NCBI RefSeq assembly: GCF_004114915.1
Contig: NZ_CP022219.1
Location: 1,084,501 to 1,148,500, forward strand
Origin: Bradyrhizobium guangxiense
GTDB lineage: Bacteria > Pseudomonadota > Alphaproteobacteria > Rhizobiales > Xanthobacteraceae
DNA: 64,000 bases
Reading direction: 5' to 3'
Under the pieces are notes generated by a model. That model ran no database searches. It was not told the DNA's origin and saw only the letters and a list, made by a program, of their open reading frames with translations. A program made the position numbers and the translations under genes. Shown here one piece after another: positions 1-10,898 of this stretch (positions are counted from its first letter, which is position 1; the number at the start of each line of letters is the position of its first letter).

Positions 1-236
1 CGACCCTGATCATCTACGGCGACTATATCGAGCGCGATTCGCGCTGGCCCAAGATCCGCGCCAACGGCGTCGCCTTTGCGGACGCCGTCAAGGCAGCCGG
101 CGGCAGCGTCGACGTTGTCGATCTCCCGCAGGCCGGCATCAAGGGCAATTCGCATATGGTGATGATGGACAAGAACAACCTTGAGGTCGCAGCCCTGATC
201 CAGAAATGGCTCGAGGGCAAAGGCCTGACGAAGTAA
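1..236 (+). CDS. Alpha/beta hydrolase, C-terminal fragment
   Basis: The reading frame is open from the window edge to a TAA at 234-236 and codes for the last 77 residues of a protein. The translation begins TLIIYGDYIERDSRWPKI and contains GNSHMVMMDKNN. In alpha/beta-hydrolase esterases, such a G-x-S-H turn before the last helix carries the catalytic histidine, and the preceding strand (LIIYGDYI) leads to the acid loop. The nucleophile elbow lies upstream of the window, so the substrate cannot be judged. The downstream tcuB-like gene starts 4 bases after the stop, so the two are probably co-transcribed. Confidence 0.6.
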   Translation, partial: TLIIYGDYIERDSRWPKIRANGVAFADAVKAAGGSVDVVDLPQAGIKGNSHMVMMDKNNLEVAALIQKWLEGKGLTK

Positions 237-240
237 CGCC

Positions 241-1347
241 ATGCATGGAACCAGAATTCTCGACGAGGCCGACCGTCTGATGACGGTCTGCAATCCCTGC
301 CGCTACTGCGAGGGACTTTGCGCGGTCTTTCCCGCCATGGAGATGCGCCGCGCCTTCTCCGACGGCGATCTCAACTATCTCGCCAATCTCTGTCATGCCT
401 GCGGCGCCTGCTATGTCGACTGCCAGTTCTCGCCGCCGCACGAGTTCAACGTTAACGTTCCCAAGACGCTCGCGGTTGCGCGCGCCGAGTCCTATGCAAC
501 CTATGCCTGGCCGGGTGCGCTGTCCGGCGCCTTTGCGCACAACGGCCTTGTCATCAGCATCATCGCCGCGCTCAGCATGGCCGCCTTCATCCTGGGTTTC
601 GCCGCCTTCAACGATCGCAGCGCGCTGTTTGGCATGCACACCGGCCCCGGCGCCTTCTACAAGCTGATGCCGCACAACGCGATGGCCGCATTGTTCGGCG
701 CCGCCTTCCTTTATGCCGTCCTCGCGCTGGTGATGAGCGTGCGCGCGTTCTGGCGCGACATCGGTCCAACGATCACCGGCCGCGCCGACGGTGGCTCGAT
801 CTTCCAGGCCATCCGCGACGCCGGCGAGCTGCGCTATCTGCATGGCGGCGGCGTCGGTTGCTATAACGAAGACGACAAGCCGACCGACCGACGCAAGCTG
901 TATCATCACCTGACCTTCTACGGCTTCATTCTGTGCTTTGCGGCGACCTCGGTCGCCACGCTGTATCACTATCTGCTCGGCCGCGAGGCGCCATATCCAT
1001 GGTGGGATCTGCCGGTGGTGCTGGGTACGCTCGGCGGCGTCGGACTGATTGTTGGCCCGATCGGCCTGTTCACGGCCAAGATGCGCCGCGATCCGGCGCT
1101 GCTCGACGAGGCCCGCTACGGCATGGATGTCGGTTTCATCGCCATGCTGTTGCTGACTGGGCTCACCGGCATGCTGCTTCTGCTGTTGCGCGAGACCGCT
1201 GCCATGGGGCCGCTATTGGCGCTGCACCTTGGGGCGGTGTTCGCGCTGTTCATCACCATGCCGTACGGCAAGTTCGTGCACGGCATCTATCGCTTCGCCG
1301 CGTTGGTGCGTTACGCGCAGGAGCGGCGTAGTGAGGCCGGCTCTTGA
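241..1347 (+). CDS. tcuB: TcuB-like tricarballylate utilization Fe-S/membrane protein
   Basis: This 368-residue protein has two N-terminal ferredoxin-like cysteine clusters, CNPCRYCEGLC (C17, C20, C23, C27) and CHACGACYVDC (C51, C54, C57, C61). A membrane domain with about six hydrophobic helices follows (residues roughly 95-355). This is the architecture of TcuB/CitB, which passes electrons from the FAD-dependent tricarballylate dehydrogenase TcuA to the quinone pool. TcuA is not visible here; the upstream gene is an alpha/beta hydrolase. The real substrate may therefore be another tricarboxylate or organic acid. ATG at 241 lies 4 bases after the upstream stop. The family call is firm and the substrate is inferred. 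Confidence 0.85.
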   Translation: MHGTRILDEADRLMTVCNPCRYCEGLCAVFPAMEMRRAFSDGDLNYLANLCHACGACYVDCQFSPPHEFNVNVPKTLAVARAESYATYAWPGALSGAFAHNGLVISIIAALSMAAFILGFAAFNDRSALFGMHTGPGAFYKLMPHNAMAALFGAAFLYAVLALVMSVRAFWRDIGPTITGRADGGSIFQAIRDAGELRYLHGGGVGCYNEDDKPTDRRKLYHHLTFYGFILCFAATSVATLYHYLLGREAPYPWWDLPVVLGTLGGVGLIVGPIGLFTAKMRRDPALLDEARYGMDVGFIAMLLLTGLTGMLLLLLRETAAMGPLLALHLGAVFALFITMPYGKFVHGIYRFAALVRYAQERRSEAGS

Positions 1348-1419
1348 GGGATATCGGAGAGTCGGTGCAGGAAGAGCCGTCGCACTGGACATCCGCCAAT
1401 GAACAGCCATGGGCTGGGG

Positions 1420-4400
1420 TCAAGCCACCTCGCGCTCCGGCGCGGAGGCCTGCTCGCGCGCCATCGTCGTTGCCGTGACATAGTCGGTCTTGCCGGTGCC
1501 GAGCAGCGGCACCTTGTCGACCACCATGATCGTGGCGGGAACGGTCAGCTCGGACGCGCCAATGGACTTGGCCTGTCCCTGCATCGCGCTGCGCTCGGCA
1601 GTCTTCTCCGTCGTCAGCAGCACGATGCGTTCGCCCTTGCGCTGGTCGGGGATCGAGACGGCGACCGAGGCGGCCTGCGGCCACAGCGCCGTCGCGATGG
1701 CTTCGACTGCGGACAGCGAGACCATTTCGCCTGCAATCTTGGCAAAGCGCTTGGCGCGGCCCTTGATGGTGATGAAGCCGGCAGCGTCGATCGCCACGAT
1801 GTCGCCGGTATCGTGCCAGCCTTCGGGAAGCTTTTCGAGCACGCCGGGATTTTCGGCCCTGAGGTAACCGAGCATCACGTTCGGGCCGCGTACGGACAGA
1901 CGCCCACCTTCCTCGATGCCGGGGACCGGATCGAGTCGGCTTTCCATCAGCGGCGAGAGGCGGCCGACGGTGCCGGGACGGTTGGCCATCGGCGTGTTCA
2001 TCGCCAGCACCGGCGCCGTTTCGGTGACGCCGTAGCCTTCGAGGATGCGGATGCCGTAGCGCTCCATGAAGACCTGGCGTGTCCGATCCTTGACCGCCTC
2101 GGCGCCGGCGATGACGAGGCGCAGGGTGCGGAAGTCGTAGGCATGCGCCGACCGTGCATAGCCGGTGAGGAACGTATCGGTGCCGAACAGGATGGTGGCG
2201 CCGGTCTGGTAGATCAGCTCCGGCACGATCCGGTAGTGCAGCGGCGAGGGATACATGTAGATCGGAATGCCCGCGAGCATCGGCATCATCATGCCGCCGG
2301 TCAGCCCGAAGGAGTGGAACACCGGCAGCACGTTGAACACCTTGTCATTGGCGTTGGCATCGACCCGTGCCAGCGCCTGCGCCGCATTGGCGAGGATGTT
2401 GCGGTGGGACAGCACCACGCCCTTCGGCGTTCCTTCCGAGCCGGACGTGAACAGCACGACGGCGGGATCGTTAGCCTGGCGCACAATGCGGGGCGTCGTG
2501 CCGGCGAGCAGGCCCCTGATCTTGTCGGCCATACTGATCGAAGCACGGACGTCCTCGAGATAGATGACACGCGCCTCGGCCGAGATCGCAGCCATCAGCT
2601 TGTCGAGCTTGCCCTTCTCGATAAAGGCTTTCGAGGTCAGCACGGTCCCGACCTGCGCGGCTTTCATGGCGGCGAGCACGTTGACCGGGCCCGCCGAGAA
2701 GTTGAGCATCGCCGGGACGCGGCCGATGTTCTGCAGCGCCATGAAGACGACGGCGACGCCCGCCGAATTCGGCAACAGCACGCCGACATTCTCGCCGACG
2801 CCGGTGCCGGTCTCGAGCTTGCGGCTCAAGACCTGCGCGCCGAGGATCAGCTTGCGATAGGTCAGCTTGGTGCCGAGCGCGTCCTCGATGATGACCTTGC
2901 CGGTATCGCGATCGCGATAGGCATGTCCGAGCGCCTCGAACAGCGAGTGATCGAGCATAGCGTTCTTCACCAGAGCGTCGATCATCACGTCCTGGAGCGC
3001 GGCCCCGGCGGCATTGCGGCGTGCCTTGCCCTTCAGCGCCTGGTCGACCGGAAGCTTGATTGGCGGCAGGATGGTGACCGTCACCCGCGGAAACCACGAG
3101 CGCTTGATCTGGCTGGAGTTGAGATAGCTGAGATGCGAGCGCTGCGCGCCTTCGATACGGACCGGCACGACCACGGCGTCGGCTTTATCCGCGATCATCG
3201 CGGTGCCGTCATAGACCTTCATCAGCGAGCCGGAGACGGTAATGCGTCCCTCCGGAAAGATCACCACCGGCTCCCCCGCGGCAACGAGCTTGATCAGGTC
3301 GCGCGCGGCCAGCGGCTTGGTCGGGTCCATGGTGTAGTGCTTGACGATGCGCAGGAACGGCTTTGCCCACCAGGCCTTGGCGATGCCGGTATCCACCGCG
3401 AAGCTCGCGTCGATCGGCAGCACGGCGTGCAGCAGCGGGCCGTCGATCAGGCTGACATGGTTGGGCGCGATCAGCATCCGCGTGCCTGGAGGCGGCAGAT
3501 TTTCCAGGCCGCGCACCTCGGTGCGGAACAGAGCGCGGAACAGCAGCGCGCCGAAATCGCGCACGCCTTCCTTGCCCCACTTGGTCAGGACAAACCAGAC
3601 CGCGCCGAAGCTGGCGACGCCGAGACCGAAGAAGATCCAGCCGACATGGAGGCCAGCGGCCTGCAGCAGCGCGACGAACAGCGAACCGACCACCATGAAG
3701 GCGGCCTGCAGCACGTTGCCGGCCGCAATGATGCGGGCGCGCTCGGACGCCGCCGACCAGGCCTGGACCGCGGCAAAGGACGGAACGACGAACAGCCCGC
3801 CGCCGAATGCGAAGGCGACGAAATCGACCAGCATGCGCAAGCCGGCGAACGAGGTTGCGAAGTCGAGCGCGGCGATGTCCTGGCCCTTGGCGGTCACGGC
3901 GATCGCCCAGGCGAGATCGAGGCCGGCGCAGCCCATAATGATGGCGCCGATCGGCACCAGCGCGAGGTTCGGACGAACGTGGCTCAGGCTGGCAGCGAAC
4001 AGCGAGCCGATCGCGATGCCGATCGCGAAGATCGCAAGGCACAGCGTCACCACGCCCTCGGTGCCGCCGACGACATCCTTGACCAGCGCCGGCAGCAGTG
4101 ACAGCACGATGGCGCCGACCAGCCAGAACCAGGAGACGATCACGGTGCCGTCCCAGAGGCGATGGTCGGCGTGCAGCGTCCTGAGCAGGCTCACCGTGGA
4201 GGTCCAGGGATTGGCGTCGACGGGCAGCTCAGGCGCGGAAGGCGTCGTCTGCGGGATGCGGGACGCGAACGCCCAGGAAAGCAGAGCGAGCACGACCACG
4301 GCCGATGCGCCCCAGCCCATATGCGCCGAGCCCGCCACGAACTGGCCACCGGCGACGGTGCCGAGCAGGATGGCCATGAAGGTCGCGCCTTCGACCAGCG

Positions 4401-4824
4401 CGTTGCCGGTCGCGAGCTCGCCGAGCTCGAGCTGGTCCGGCAGCATGGCGTATTTCACGGGCCCGAACAGGGCGGCGATGGTGCCGAACAGCGCGAGCGC
4501 CGCGAACAACAGCGGCACCGAATGCAGGAAGAAGCCGGCTGCGGCAAAGCAGGCTGCGAAGATCTCGGCGAATTTGAGCCGCCGCGCGACGACGGATTTG
4601 ACGTATTTGTCGGCGAGCTGGCCGCCGAGCCCGGACAGGATGAAATAGGGGAAAATGAAGACGGCGCCAGCCACCGTCACCAGCGCATCGCCGTGGCCGG
4701 TTGCGGCACTGTAAAGCAAGATAATGACAAGCGCGTTCTTGAGCACGTTGTCATTGAGCGCCGAGAAAAACTGCGCCCAGAACAGCGGCGCAAAGCGGCG
4801 TGACGACATCAATTCCCTGATCAT
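1420..4824 (-). CDS. aas: Fused MFS transporter / acyltransferase / acyl-ACP synthetase (Aas type)
   Basis: This 1134-residue protein carries three modules. Residues about 1-410 form an MFS domain related to the lysophospholipid flippase LplT (starts MIRELMSSRRFAPLFWAQFF, many hydrophobic helices). Residues about 430-620 form a PlsC-type acyltransferase with the H-x4-D motif NHVSLID (H456, D461) and FPEGR. Residues about 640-1120 form an AMP-dependent ligase with FTSGSEGTPKGVVLS and WHDTGD. Together they would flip lysophospholipid inward, activate a fatty acid on ACP and re-acylate the lipid, so this is membrane phospholipid repair. In E. coli, LplT and Aas are separate proteins. The gene converges on tcuB. 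Confidence 0.9.
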   Translation of the reverse strand: MIRELMSSRRFAPLFWAQFFSALNDNVLKNALVIILLYSAATGHGDALVTVAGAVFIFPYFILSGLGGQLADKYVKSVVARRLKFAEIFAACFAAAGFFLHSVPLLFAALALFGTIAALFGPVKYAMLPDQLELGELATGNALVEGATFMAILLGTVAGGQFVAGSAHMGWGASAVVVLALLSWAFASRIPQTTPSAPELPVDANPWTSTVSLLRTLHADHRLWDGTVIVSWFWLVGAIVLSLLPALVKDVVGGTEGVVTLCLAIFAIGIAIGSLFAASLSHVRPNLALVPIGAIIMGCAGLDLAWAIAVTAKGQDIAALDFATSFAGLRMLVDFVAFAFGGGLFVVPSFAAVQAWSAASERARIIAAGNVLQAAFMVVGSLFVALLQAAGLHVGWIFFGLGVASFGAVWFVLTKWGKEGVRDFGALLFRALFRTEVRGLENLPPPGTRMLIAPNHVSLIDGPLLHAVLPIDASFAVDTGIAKAWWAKPFLRIVKHYTMDPTKPLAARDLIKLVAAGEPVVIFPEGRITVSGSLMKVYDGTAMIADKADAVVVPVRIEGAQRSHLSYLNSSQIKRSWFPRVTVTILPPIKLPVDQALKGKARRNAAGAALQDVMIDALVKNAMLDHSLFEALGHAYRDRDTGKVIIEDALGTKLTYRKLILGAQVLSRKLETGTGVGENVGVLLPNSAGVAVVFMALQNIGRVPAMLNFSAGPVNVLAAMKAAQVGTVLTSKAFIEKGKLDKLMAAISAEARVIYLEDVRASISMADKIRGLLAGTTPRIVRQANDPAVVLFTSGSEGTPKGVVLSHRNILANAAQALARVDANANDKVFNVLPVFHSFGLTGGMMMPMLAGIPIYMYPSPLHYRIVPELIYQTGATILFGTDTFLTGYARSAHAYDFRTLRLVIAGAEAVKDRTRQVFMERYGIRILEGYGVTETAPVLAMNTPMANRPGTVGRLSPLMESRLDPVPGIEEGGRLSVRGPNVMLGYLRAENPGVLEKLPEGWHDTGDIVAIDAAGFITIKGRAKRFAKIAGEMVSLSAVEAIATALWPQAASVAVSIPDQRKGERIVLLTTEKTAERSAMQGQAKSIGASELTVPATIMVVDKVPLLGTGKTDYVTATTMAREQASAPEREVA

Positions 4825-5172
4825 GACTATTCCTGTTTTGGAAAAGCAGCCTGAGGTTGTTACGTTGTCTGTGAAACGTCACGACCGGAAGCGCATGGGG
4901 CGAACGATTGCGCAGCATCGAAGTTGCTGGCCTGCTCTGTCCCCTCGGTTCCTCCGATCCTGTTGGTCTCCAATTGGTCTGGTTAGGTTCGCAAATATCT
5001 GGTCTCGGTCGCGTCAGCCGCGCTGACCCGGATCTGGCCGAGGCGATATGAAAACCTGAGCGGCCACATGGAGGCCAGCGAGATCGACCGCGAATGTCCG
5101 GACATGGTGAGTCCTTCGTTGCGACCAGAGCCGGAATTCGGGTCGTCCTCGACGCGCACGGCCGCGCTCATC
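4825..5172. other. Intergenic stretch without a convincing gene
   Basis: This 348-base stretch lies upstream of the aas-type gene and downstream of the small minus-strand gene at 5173. It must hold the promoter of the aas-type gene, but I see no clear -35/-10 pair. Short open frames cross it on both strands, with composition that looks non-coding. No hairpin terminator was recognised. Confidence 0.4.
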
Positions 5173-5439
5173 TCAGGTGAGATGGGAGAGATGGCGAAAG
5201 GGCGAGAAGCGGCCAAGAACGCTGAACCTGTGGCCTTCGAGACGTGCACGATCGCGGCTGGCCCGCCACATCCGGAAGGCCGCCCGACGTTCCGCGAGCA
5301 CGCCAGCGACGTCACAGGCGTTGGCGATGCGATTGATCGGTGCCATGGCGAACCGCAGCAGGGCCCGGCCAAAGCCGGTCACGAGGGCCGCGGCGTCGTC
5401 GATGAACGTGGCGGCGATATCAACAGCGAGGGTTTGCAT
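5173..5439 (-). CDS. Small hypothetical protein divergent from the TetR gene
   Basis: I do not recognise this 88-residue protein. It begins MQTLAVDIAATFIDDAAALV and is alanine-rich and helical in its first half, then basic (AERRAAFRMWRASRDRARLE), ending FSPFRHLSHLT. The ATG at 5439 is preceded by GGAG at a good distance; in-frame starts further upstream would run into the palindromic operator. The start is 23 bases from operator 1, so this gene is probably repressed by the divergent TetR protein. Alternatively the frame is non-coding, since the opposite strand is also open here. Confidence 0.5.
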   Translation of the reverse strand: MQTLAVDIAATFIDDAAALVTGFGRALLRFAMAPINRIANACDVAGVLAERRAAFRMWRASRDRARLEGHRFSVLGRFSPFRHLSHLT

Positions 5440-5461
5440 TTTGCAGGGCTCCGGGCTAATT

Positions 5462-5474
5462 TGAACAATGTTCA
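5462..5474. promoter_or_regulatory. Palindromic operator, copy 1
   Basis: TGAACAATGTTCA is a perfect inverted repeat (TGAACA-A-TGTTCA). It lies between the divergent small gene (start 5439) and the TetR gene (start 5476). An identical copy begins exactly 30 bases further on. The placement and symmetry fit a TetR-family operator controlling both directions. Confidence 0.7.
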
Positions 5475-5475
5475 T

Positions 5476-6111
5476 ATGAGTAGCTTGAAAATGAACAATG
5501 TTCAAGACGAATCACTGCAAGACCAAAAAAAATTGCGGCGGCGGCTCCAGATCCTGGAGATAGCCCGCGGCATTATCGCAACTAAGGGCTTGAGATCGTT
5601 GAAGGTTCGGGACGTTGCGGAGGCCGCCGGCTGTTCCGTTGGCAGCGTCTATAACGAGTTCGGCGACTTCGACGGCGTGATCCTGACCGTCAATCGGGAG
5701 ACCGTTCAGGCCCTCACGGCCCGGCTTCGCGGGGTTCCGGCCGAAGACCCTGTCCGCCAGCTCTACGGGCTTGCCGAGACCTATCTCGAATTCTTCGCCA
5801 AGCACGCCAATCTGCTGCGGTCGCTGTTCGAGCATCGGATGGAGGACGACCGTCCTTATCCCGACGACATCCTGCAGATGGTGATGGATGCTTTCGCGTT
5901 GATGCATGCGCCCCTGGTGCGGCTATTGCCGGACGCAGATGACGTGAAGATCGCGCTGCTGTCGCGCACCTTGTTCTCTGCCGTCCACGGCATCATCTCG
6001 CTCGGTCTCGAGGAGCGCATGGTGGCCGTGCCGCCGCAGATGCTGCGTCAGCAGGTCGAGCAATTCCTCGACGCACATCTCGCCGGTCTCGGGATTCCGC
6101 GTTCACGGTGA
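5476..6111 (+). CDS. TetR/AcrR-family transcriptional regulator
   Basis: This 211-residue protein has an N-terminal helix-turn-helix (residues about 45-64, VAEAAGCSVGSVYNEF) typical of TetR repressors. Its helical C-terminal ligand/dimer domain includes an FFAKHANLLRSLFEHRM region. The frame stays open far upstream, but the ATG at 5476 (MSSLKMNNVQ) fits the family length. A second ATG at 5491 is also possible and overlaps operator copy 2. The two operator copies at and upstream of the start imply autoregulation. The targets are probably itself and the divergent small gene; the ligand is unknown. Confidence 0.85.
   Translation: MSSLKMNNVQDESLQDQKKLRRRLQILEIARGIIATKGLRSLKVRDVAEAAGCSVGSVYNEFGDFDGVILTVNRETVQALTARLRGVPAEDPVRQLYGLAETYLEFFAKHANLLRSLFEHRMEDDRPYPDDILQMVMDAFALMHAPLVRLLPDADDVKIALLSRTLFSAVHGIISLGLEERMVAVPPQMLRQQVEQFLDAHLAGLGIPRSR
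5492..5504. promoter_or_regulatory. Palindromic operator, copy 2
   Basis: This is a second exact TGAACAATGTTCA, 30 bases after copy 1, so both lie on the same face of the helix about three turns apart. It overlaps the first codons of the TetR gene, or the alternative ATG at 5491. A repressor bound here would block both transcription and read-through. Confidence 0.65.
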
Positions 6112-6118
6112 TCGGGCC

Positions 6119-7402
6119 TCAGGCTCGTGCAGCTTCGCGCGGCCGAGCTGCAACGACGACGATATCAGGTCTTCCGCCGTCGACCTGAACGCGGTTGCGT
6201 CCCTTTTCCTTGGCGCGATAGCAGGCGGCATCTGCGCGTCGCATCGCGTCCTCGAGCGTGGTGGTGCCGTCGGCGATGCAGGCGACGCCGATGCTGGCGG
6301 TCGCCGCAAAGCAGCGATCGTCCCAGCTGAAGTTGAACAGCTCGAGTGATCCTCGCAGCCGTTCGGCGATATCGACCGCGTTCGCAGGTGAGCATTGCGG
6401 CAGGATCAGGCCGAATTCGTCGCCGCCCAGGCGCGCCACCAAATCGTGTGGGCGCCGGTCTCGTTGCAGGAGACGCGAGACCTGGCAGAGCAGCCGGTCG
6501 CCGGCAAGATGACCGCAGCTGTCGTTCACGCTCTTGAACTGATCGAGGTCGATCAGGATCAGGCCGAGCGAGCCCGTCGCGGCATCGGCCAGCTCGGTTT
6601 GCAGGCGCGCCTCGAAGGCACGGCGGTTGGAGAGGCCGGTCAGCCAGTCGTGCGATGCCTGCCACGCCAGGCGTTCCTTCTCGGCATGCAGGGCGTCTTC
6701 GAAGGCGCGTCGCTGCAGCACCAATCGTCTCGTATGCCAGATCAGGAGCAGGACCAGCGTGACGGCGGTGACGATGTTGATGCCGGTCAGGGTCAGCTTG
6801 ATGGCGCGGGAGCCTTCACCGAGGACGGTCGAGAACCGGTTGGCATGAACCGTGAACTGGGCGTTGAGCTCGGAGAGACGCGACGACAGGATTTGCAGGC
6901 GGCTTGCGTCCTGAACGGGGCCGTTCTCCCATTCGGACCGGATGACCTCGCCGAAGACGCTCAGCTCCAGCAGCATGGGGTCTGTGGCGGCCCACTCGCG
7001 GATCGCTTCCTGCAGGAAGCTGACGCGGTTGAAGTAGCGAAACAGCCAGATCAATCCCGGAACGTCATCGGGATGATTGCCACCTTGCAGGAAGCCGATG
7101 CGCGCCGCCTCGACGTCGACCGGATCGTGCTCAAGCGCCCAGCGCGCGAACTCATCGCCAATGGGAACGGCGAGCGAGGCCTGGTATTGCGCGAACCGGC
7201 TGGCATCGCCCGAATGCAGATAGAGATTGAGGAAATAGACGGCGTTCTTCTGCGAGCGCGACCACAACGCTTCGCCCGCGACATAGGCGCGAACCGACGA
7301 CATCACCTCGAGACTGAATCCCGCGATCGCCGCCTGGAGCATGACGACCATCACGAAAGGCGAGACGAGCTTGATGACGTGAAGGAAACTGCGTCCCTCC
7401 AT
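6119..7402 (-). CDS. Membrane-bound diguanylate cyclase (GGDEF)
   Basis: The 427-residue protein has a membrane helix near the N-terminus (VIKLVSPFVMVVMLQAAIAG), a periplasmic region of about 170 residues, and a second membrane helix (GINIVTAVTLVLLLIW). It ends in a GGDEF domain with the intact active site ARLGGDEFGLIL. Five residues before GGDEF sits RPHD, matching the RxxD product-inhibition site, so the enzyme should make c-di-GMP under feedback control. The sensory region is not recognised. The frame continues to a TTG at 7483; the ATG at 7402 was chosen, but no strong ribosome site is visible. There is no EAL domain. Confidence 0.88.
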   Translation of the reverse strand: MEGRSFLHVIKLVSPFVMVVMLQAAIAGFSLEVMSSVRAYVAGEALWSRSQKNAVYFLNLYLHSGDASRFAQYQASLAVPIGDEFARWALEHDPVDVEAARIGFLQGGNHPDDVPGLIWLFRYFNRVSFLQEAIREWAATDPMLLELSVFGEVIRSEWENGPVQDASRLQILSSRLSELNAQFTVHANRFSTVLGEGSRAIKLTLTGINIVTAVTLVLLLIWHTRRLVLQRRAFEDALHAEKERLAWQASHDWLTGLSNRRAFEARLQTELADAATGSLGLILIDLDQFKSVNDSCGHLAGDRLLCQVSRLLQRDRRPHDLVARLGGDEFGLILPQCSPANAVDIAERLRGSLELFNFSWDDRCFAATASIGVACIADGTTTLEDAMRRADAACYRAKEKGRNRVQVDGGRPDIVVVAARPREAARA

Positions 7403-7661
7403 CGACGTGGCAGTTCTGCGAAACACTCTGCGTTCCCCAAATCGATCAACGACCCCAGCGGAGCGTTGCGTCTGCAACACCAAGTAGAGGCGAAGGTTGC
7501 TTAACTCGACCTGAAAATGCGGGGACCACGTCGCAGGGTGAAGGCGTTGTGAAGCGGATGACCGCAGATCGCTTCAAATACCGACGAAGAGAAACTGGAG
7601 CAGCATCGGCGCACCAATGCCGCGCATTCGTCGCATGCGATTTACCCGATCTAGAGGATTG

Positions 7662-8966
7662 CTAGACCAGCACCGGCTTTCGCACGCGGCCGGCATCGCC
7701 GAACACGCGCAGGTAACGGTCGATCTCCGAGGGCATGCCGGTCGCCTTCTCCGGATTGTCGGAGAGCTTGACGGCGGGACGGCCGTCCACCGACGACACC
7801 TTGCAGACCAGCGAGATCGGATCGAGATTGAACGAGCCGTCCGGCGTGCAGCCGACGAAATCATTGGTGAGGTTGGTGCCCCAGCCGAAGGAGAGCCGCA
7901 CCCGGCCGGTGAAGTGATGGTAGGTCTCCTCGATCGAGCCGACATCCATCGCGTCGGAAAAGACGAGCAGCTTGTCCCTGGGATTGCGACCCTTCTTCTG
8001 CCACCAGGCAATGATCTCCTCGCCGGCCTGGACCGGAGGCGCGCTGTCGGGCCGGAAGCCGGTCCAGTCGGCGACCCATTCCGGCGCATCGCGCAGGAAC
8101 GCTTTGGTGCCGAAGGCGTCGGGCAGTGCGATCAAGAGGTTGCCGCCATAGGTCTGGCGCCACTGGTCGAGGATGCGATAGGGCGCCCAGCGCAATTCCT
8201 CGTCGTCCTTGGCGAGCGCGGCCGCGACCATCGGCAGTTCATGCGCATTGGTGCCGATGGCTTCGAGATCGTTGTCCATCGCCAGCAGCACGTTGGACGT
8301 GCCGATAAAGGACGAGCCGAGACCCTCTTTCACGGCCTCCACGCACCAGCGCTGCCAGAGAAAGCCGTGGCGGCGGCGGGTGCCGAAGTCGGACAGGCGC
8401 AGATTCTCCAGCTTGCGAAGACGCTCCACCTTGGTCCAGAGCTTCGCCTTGGCGCGGGCATAGAGCACGTCGAGCTCGAATCTGCCGCGGCCCTTCATCG
8501 CGGCGCGCGAGCGCAGCTCGTTGAGGATTGCCAGAGCCGGGATCTCCCACATCGTGGTGTGCGTCCACGGTCCGTGGAAATGCAATTCATATTGGCCTTC
8601 GACCTTGCGCAGCTCATATTCGGGAAGACGGAATTCAGCCAGCCAGCGGATGAAGTCCGCCGAGAACATGTGGGTCTTGCCGTAGAAAGTGTTACCGGCC
8701 AGCCAGATCAGCTCTTTCTTGCTGAAGCGGATGGTGCGGGCATGGTCGAGCTGGGCGCGCAGCTCACCCTCGTCGATGATGTCGGCGAGCCGCACATGGC
8801 GCGAACGGTTGATGACCGAGAAGGTCACCTGCTGATCCGGGTAGTCTTCCCGAATCATCTGTAACATCAACAGCTTGTAGAAATCAGTATCGAGCAGGCT
8901 GCGGATGATGGGATCCAGCCGCCAGCTGTGATTGTAGGTCCGGCTCGCAATGTCGGTCACTGTCAT
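7662..8966 (-). CDS. pncB: Nicotinate phosphoribosyltransferase
   Basis: This 434-residue protein is full length for PncB, which joins nicotinate to PRPP to give nicotinate mononucleotide in NAD salvage in the cytoplasm. Family signatures are [16 protein letters not shown] near the N-terminus, [21 protein letters not shown] and GTNAHELPM. The last holds the histidine expected to be phosphorylated by ATP. ATG at 8966 was chosen. The gene stands alone on the minus strand between the diguanylate cyclase and the LysR gene. Confidence 0.95.
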   Translation of the reverse strand: MTVTDIASRTYNHSWRLDPIIRSLLDTDFYKLLMLQMIREDYPDQQVTFSVINRSRHVRLADIIDEGELRAQLDHARTIRFSKKELIWLAGNTFYGKTHMFSADFIRWLAEFRLPEYELRKVEGQYELHFHGPWTHTTMWEIPALAILNELRSRAAMKGRGRFELDVLYARAKAKLWTKVERLRKLENLRLSDFGTRRRHGFLWQRWCVEAVKEGLGSSFIGTSNVLLAMDNDLEAIGTNAHELPMVAAALAKDDEELRWAPYRILDQWRQTYGGNLLIALPDAFGTKAFLRDAPEWVADWTGFRPDSAPPVQAGEEIIAWWQKKGRNPRDKLLVFSDAMDVGSIEETYHHFTGRVRLSFGWGTNLTNDFVGCTPDGSFNLDPISLVCKVSSVDGRPAVKLSDNPEKATGMPSEIDRYLRVFGDAGRVRKPVLV

Positions 8967-9040
8967 AGGCGTATTTTAGCGTGGCTCCCCCTGCGCAACC
9001 AGTGGGTTTGCGAAGGGCAGTCTTGCGGAGGGCGGCACCT

Positions 9041-10896
<1,856 letters not shown>

Positions 10897-10898
10897 GC

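Noticed and set aside
1399..4101. A 900-residue open frame on the plus strand opposite the aas-type gene
   Set aside because: It is antisense to a gene with clear domain motifs, has low-complexity His/Asp/Arg-rich translation, and is an artefact of high-GC codon use.
5068..5475. 136-residue N-terminal extension of the TetR protein
   Set aside because: The family length is met from 5476, the extension contains no domain, and it would cross operator 1.
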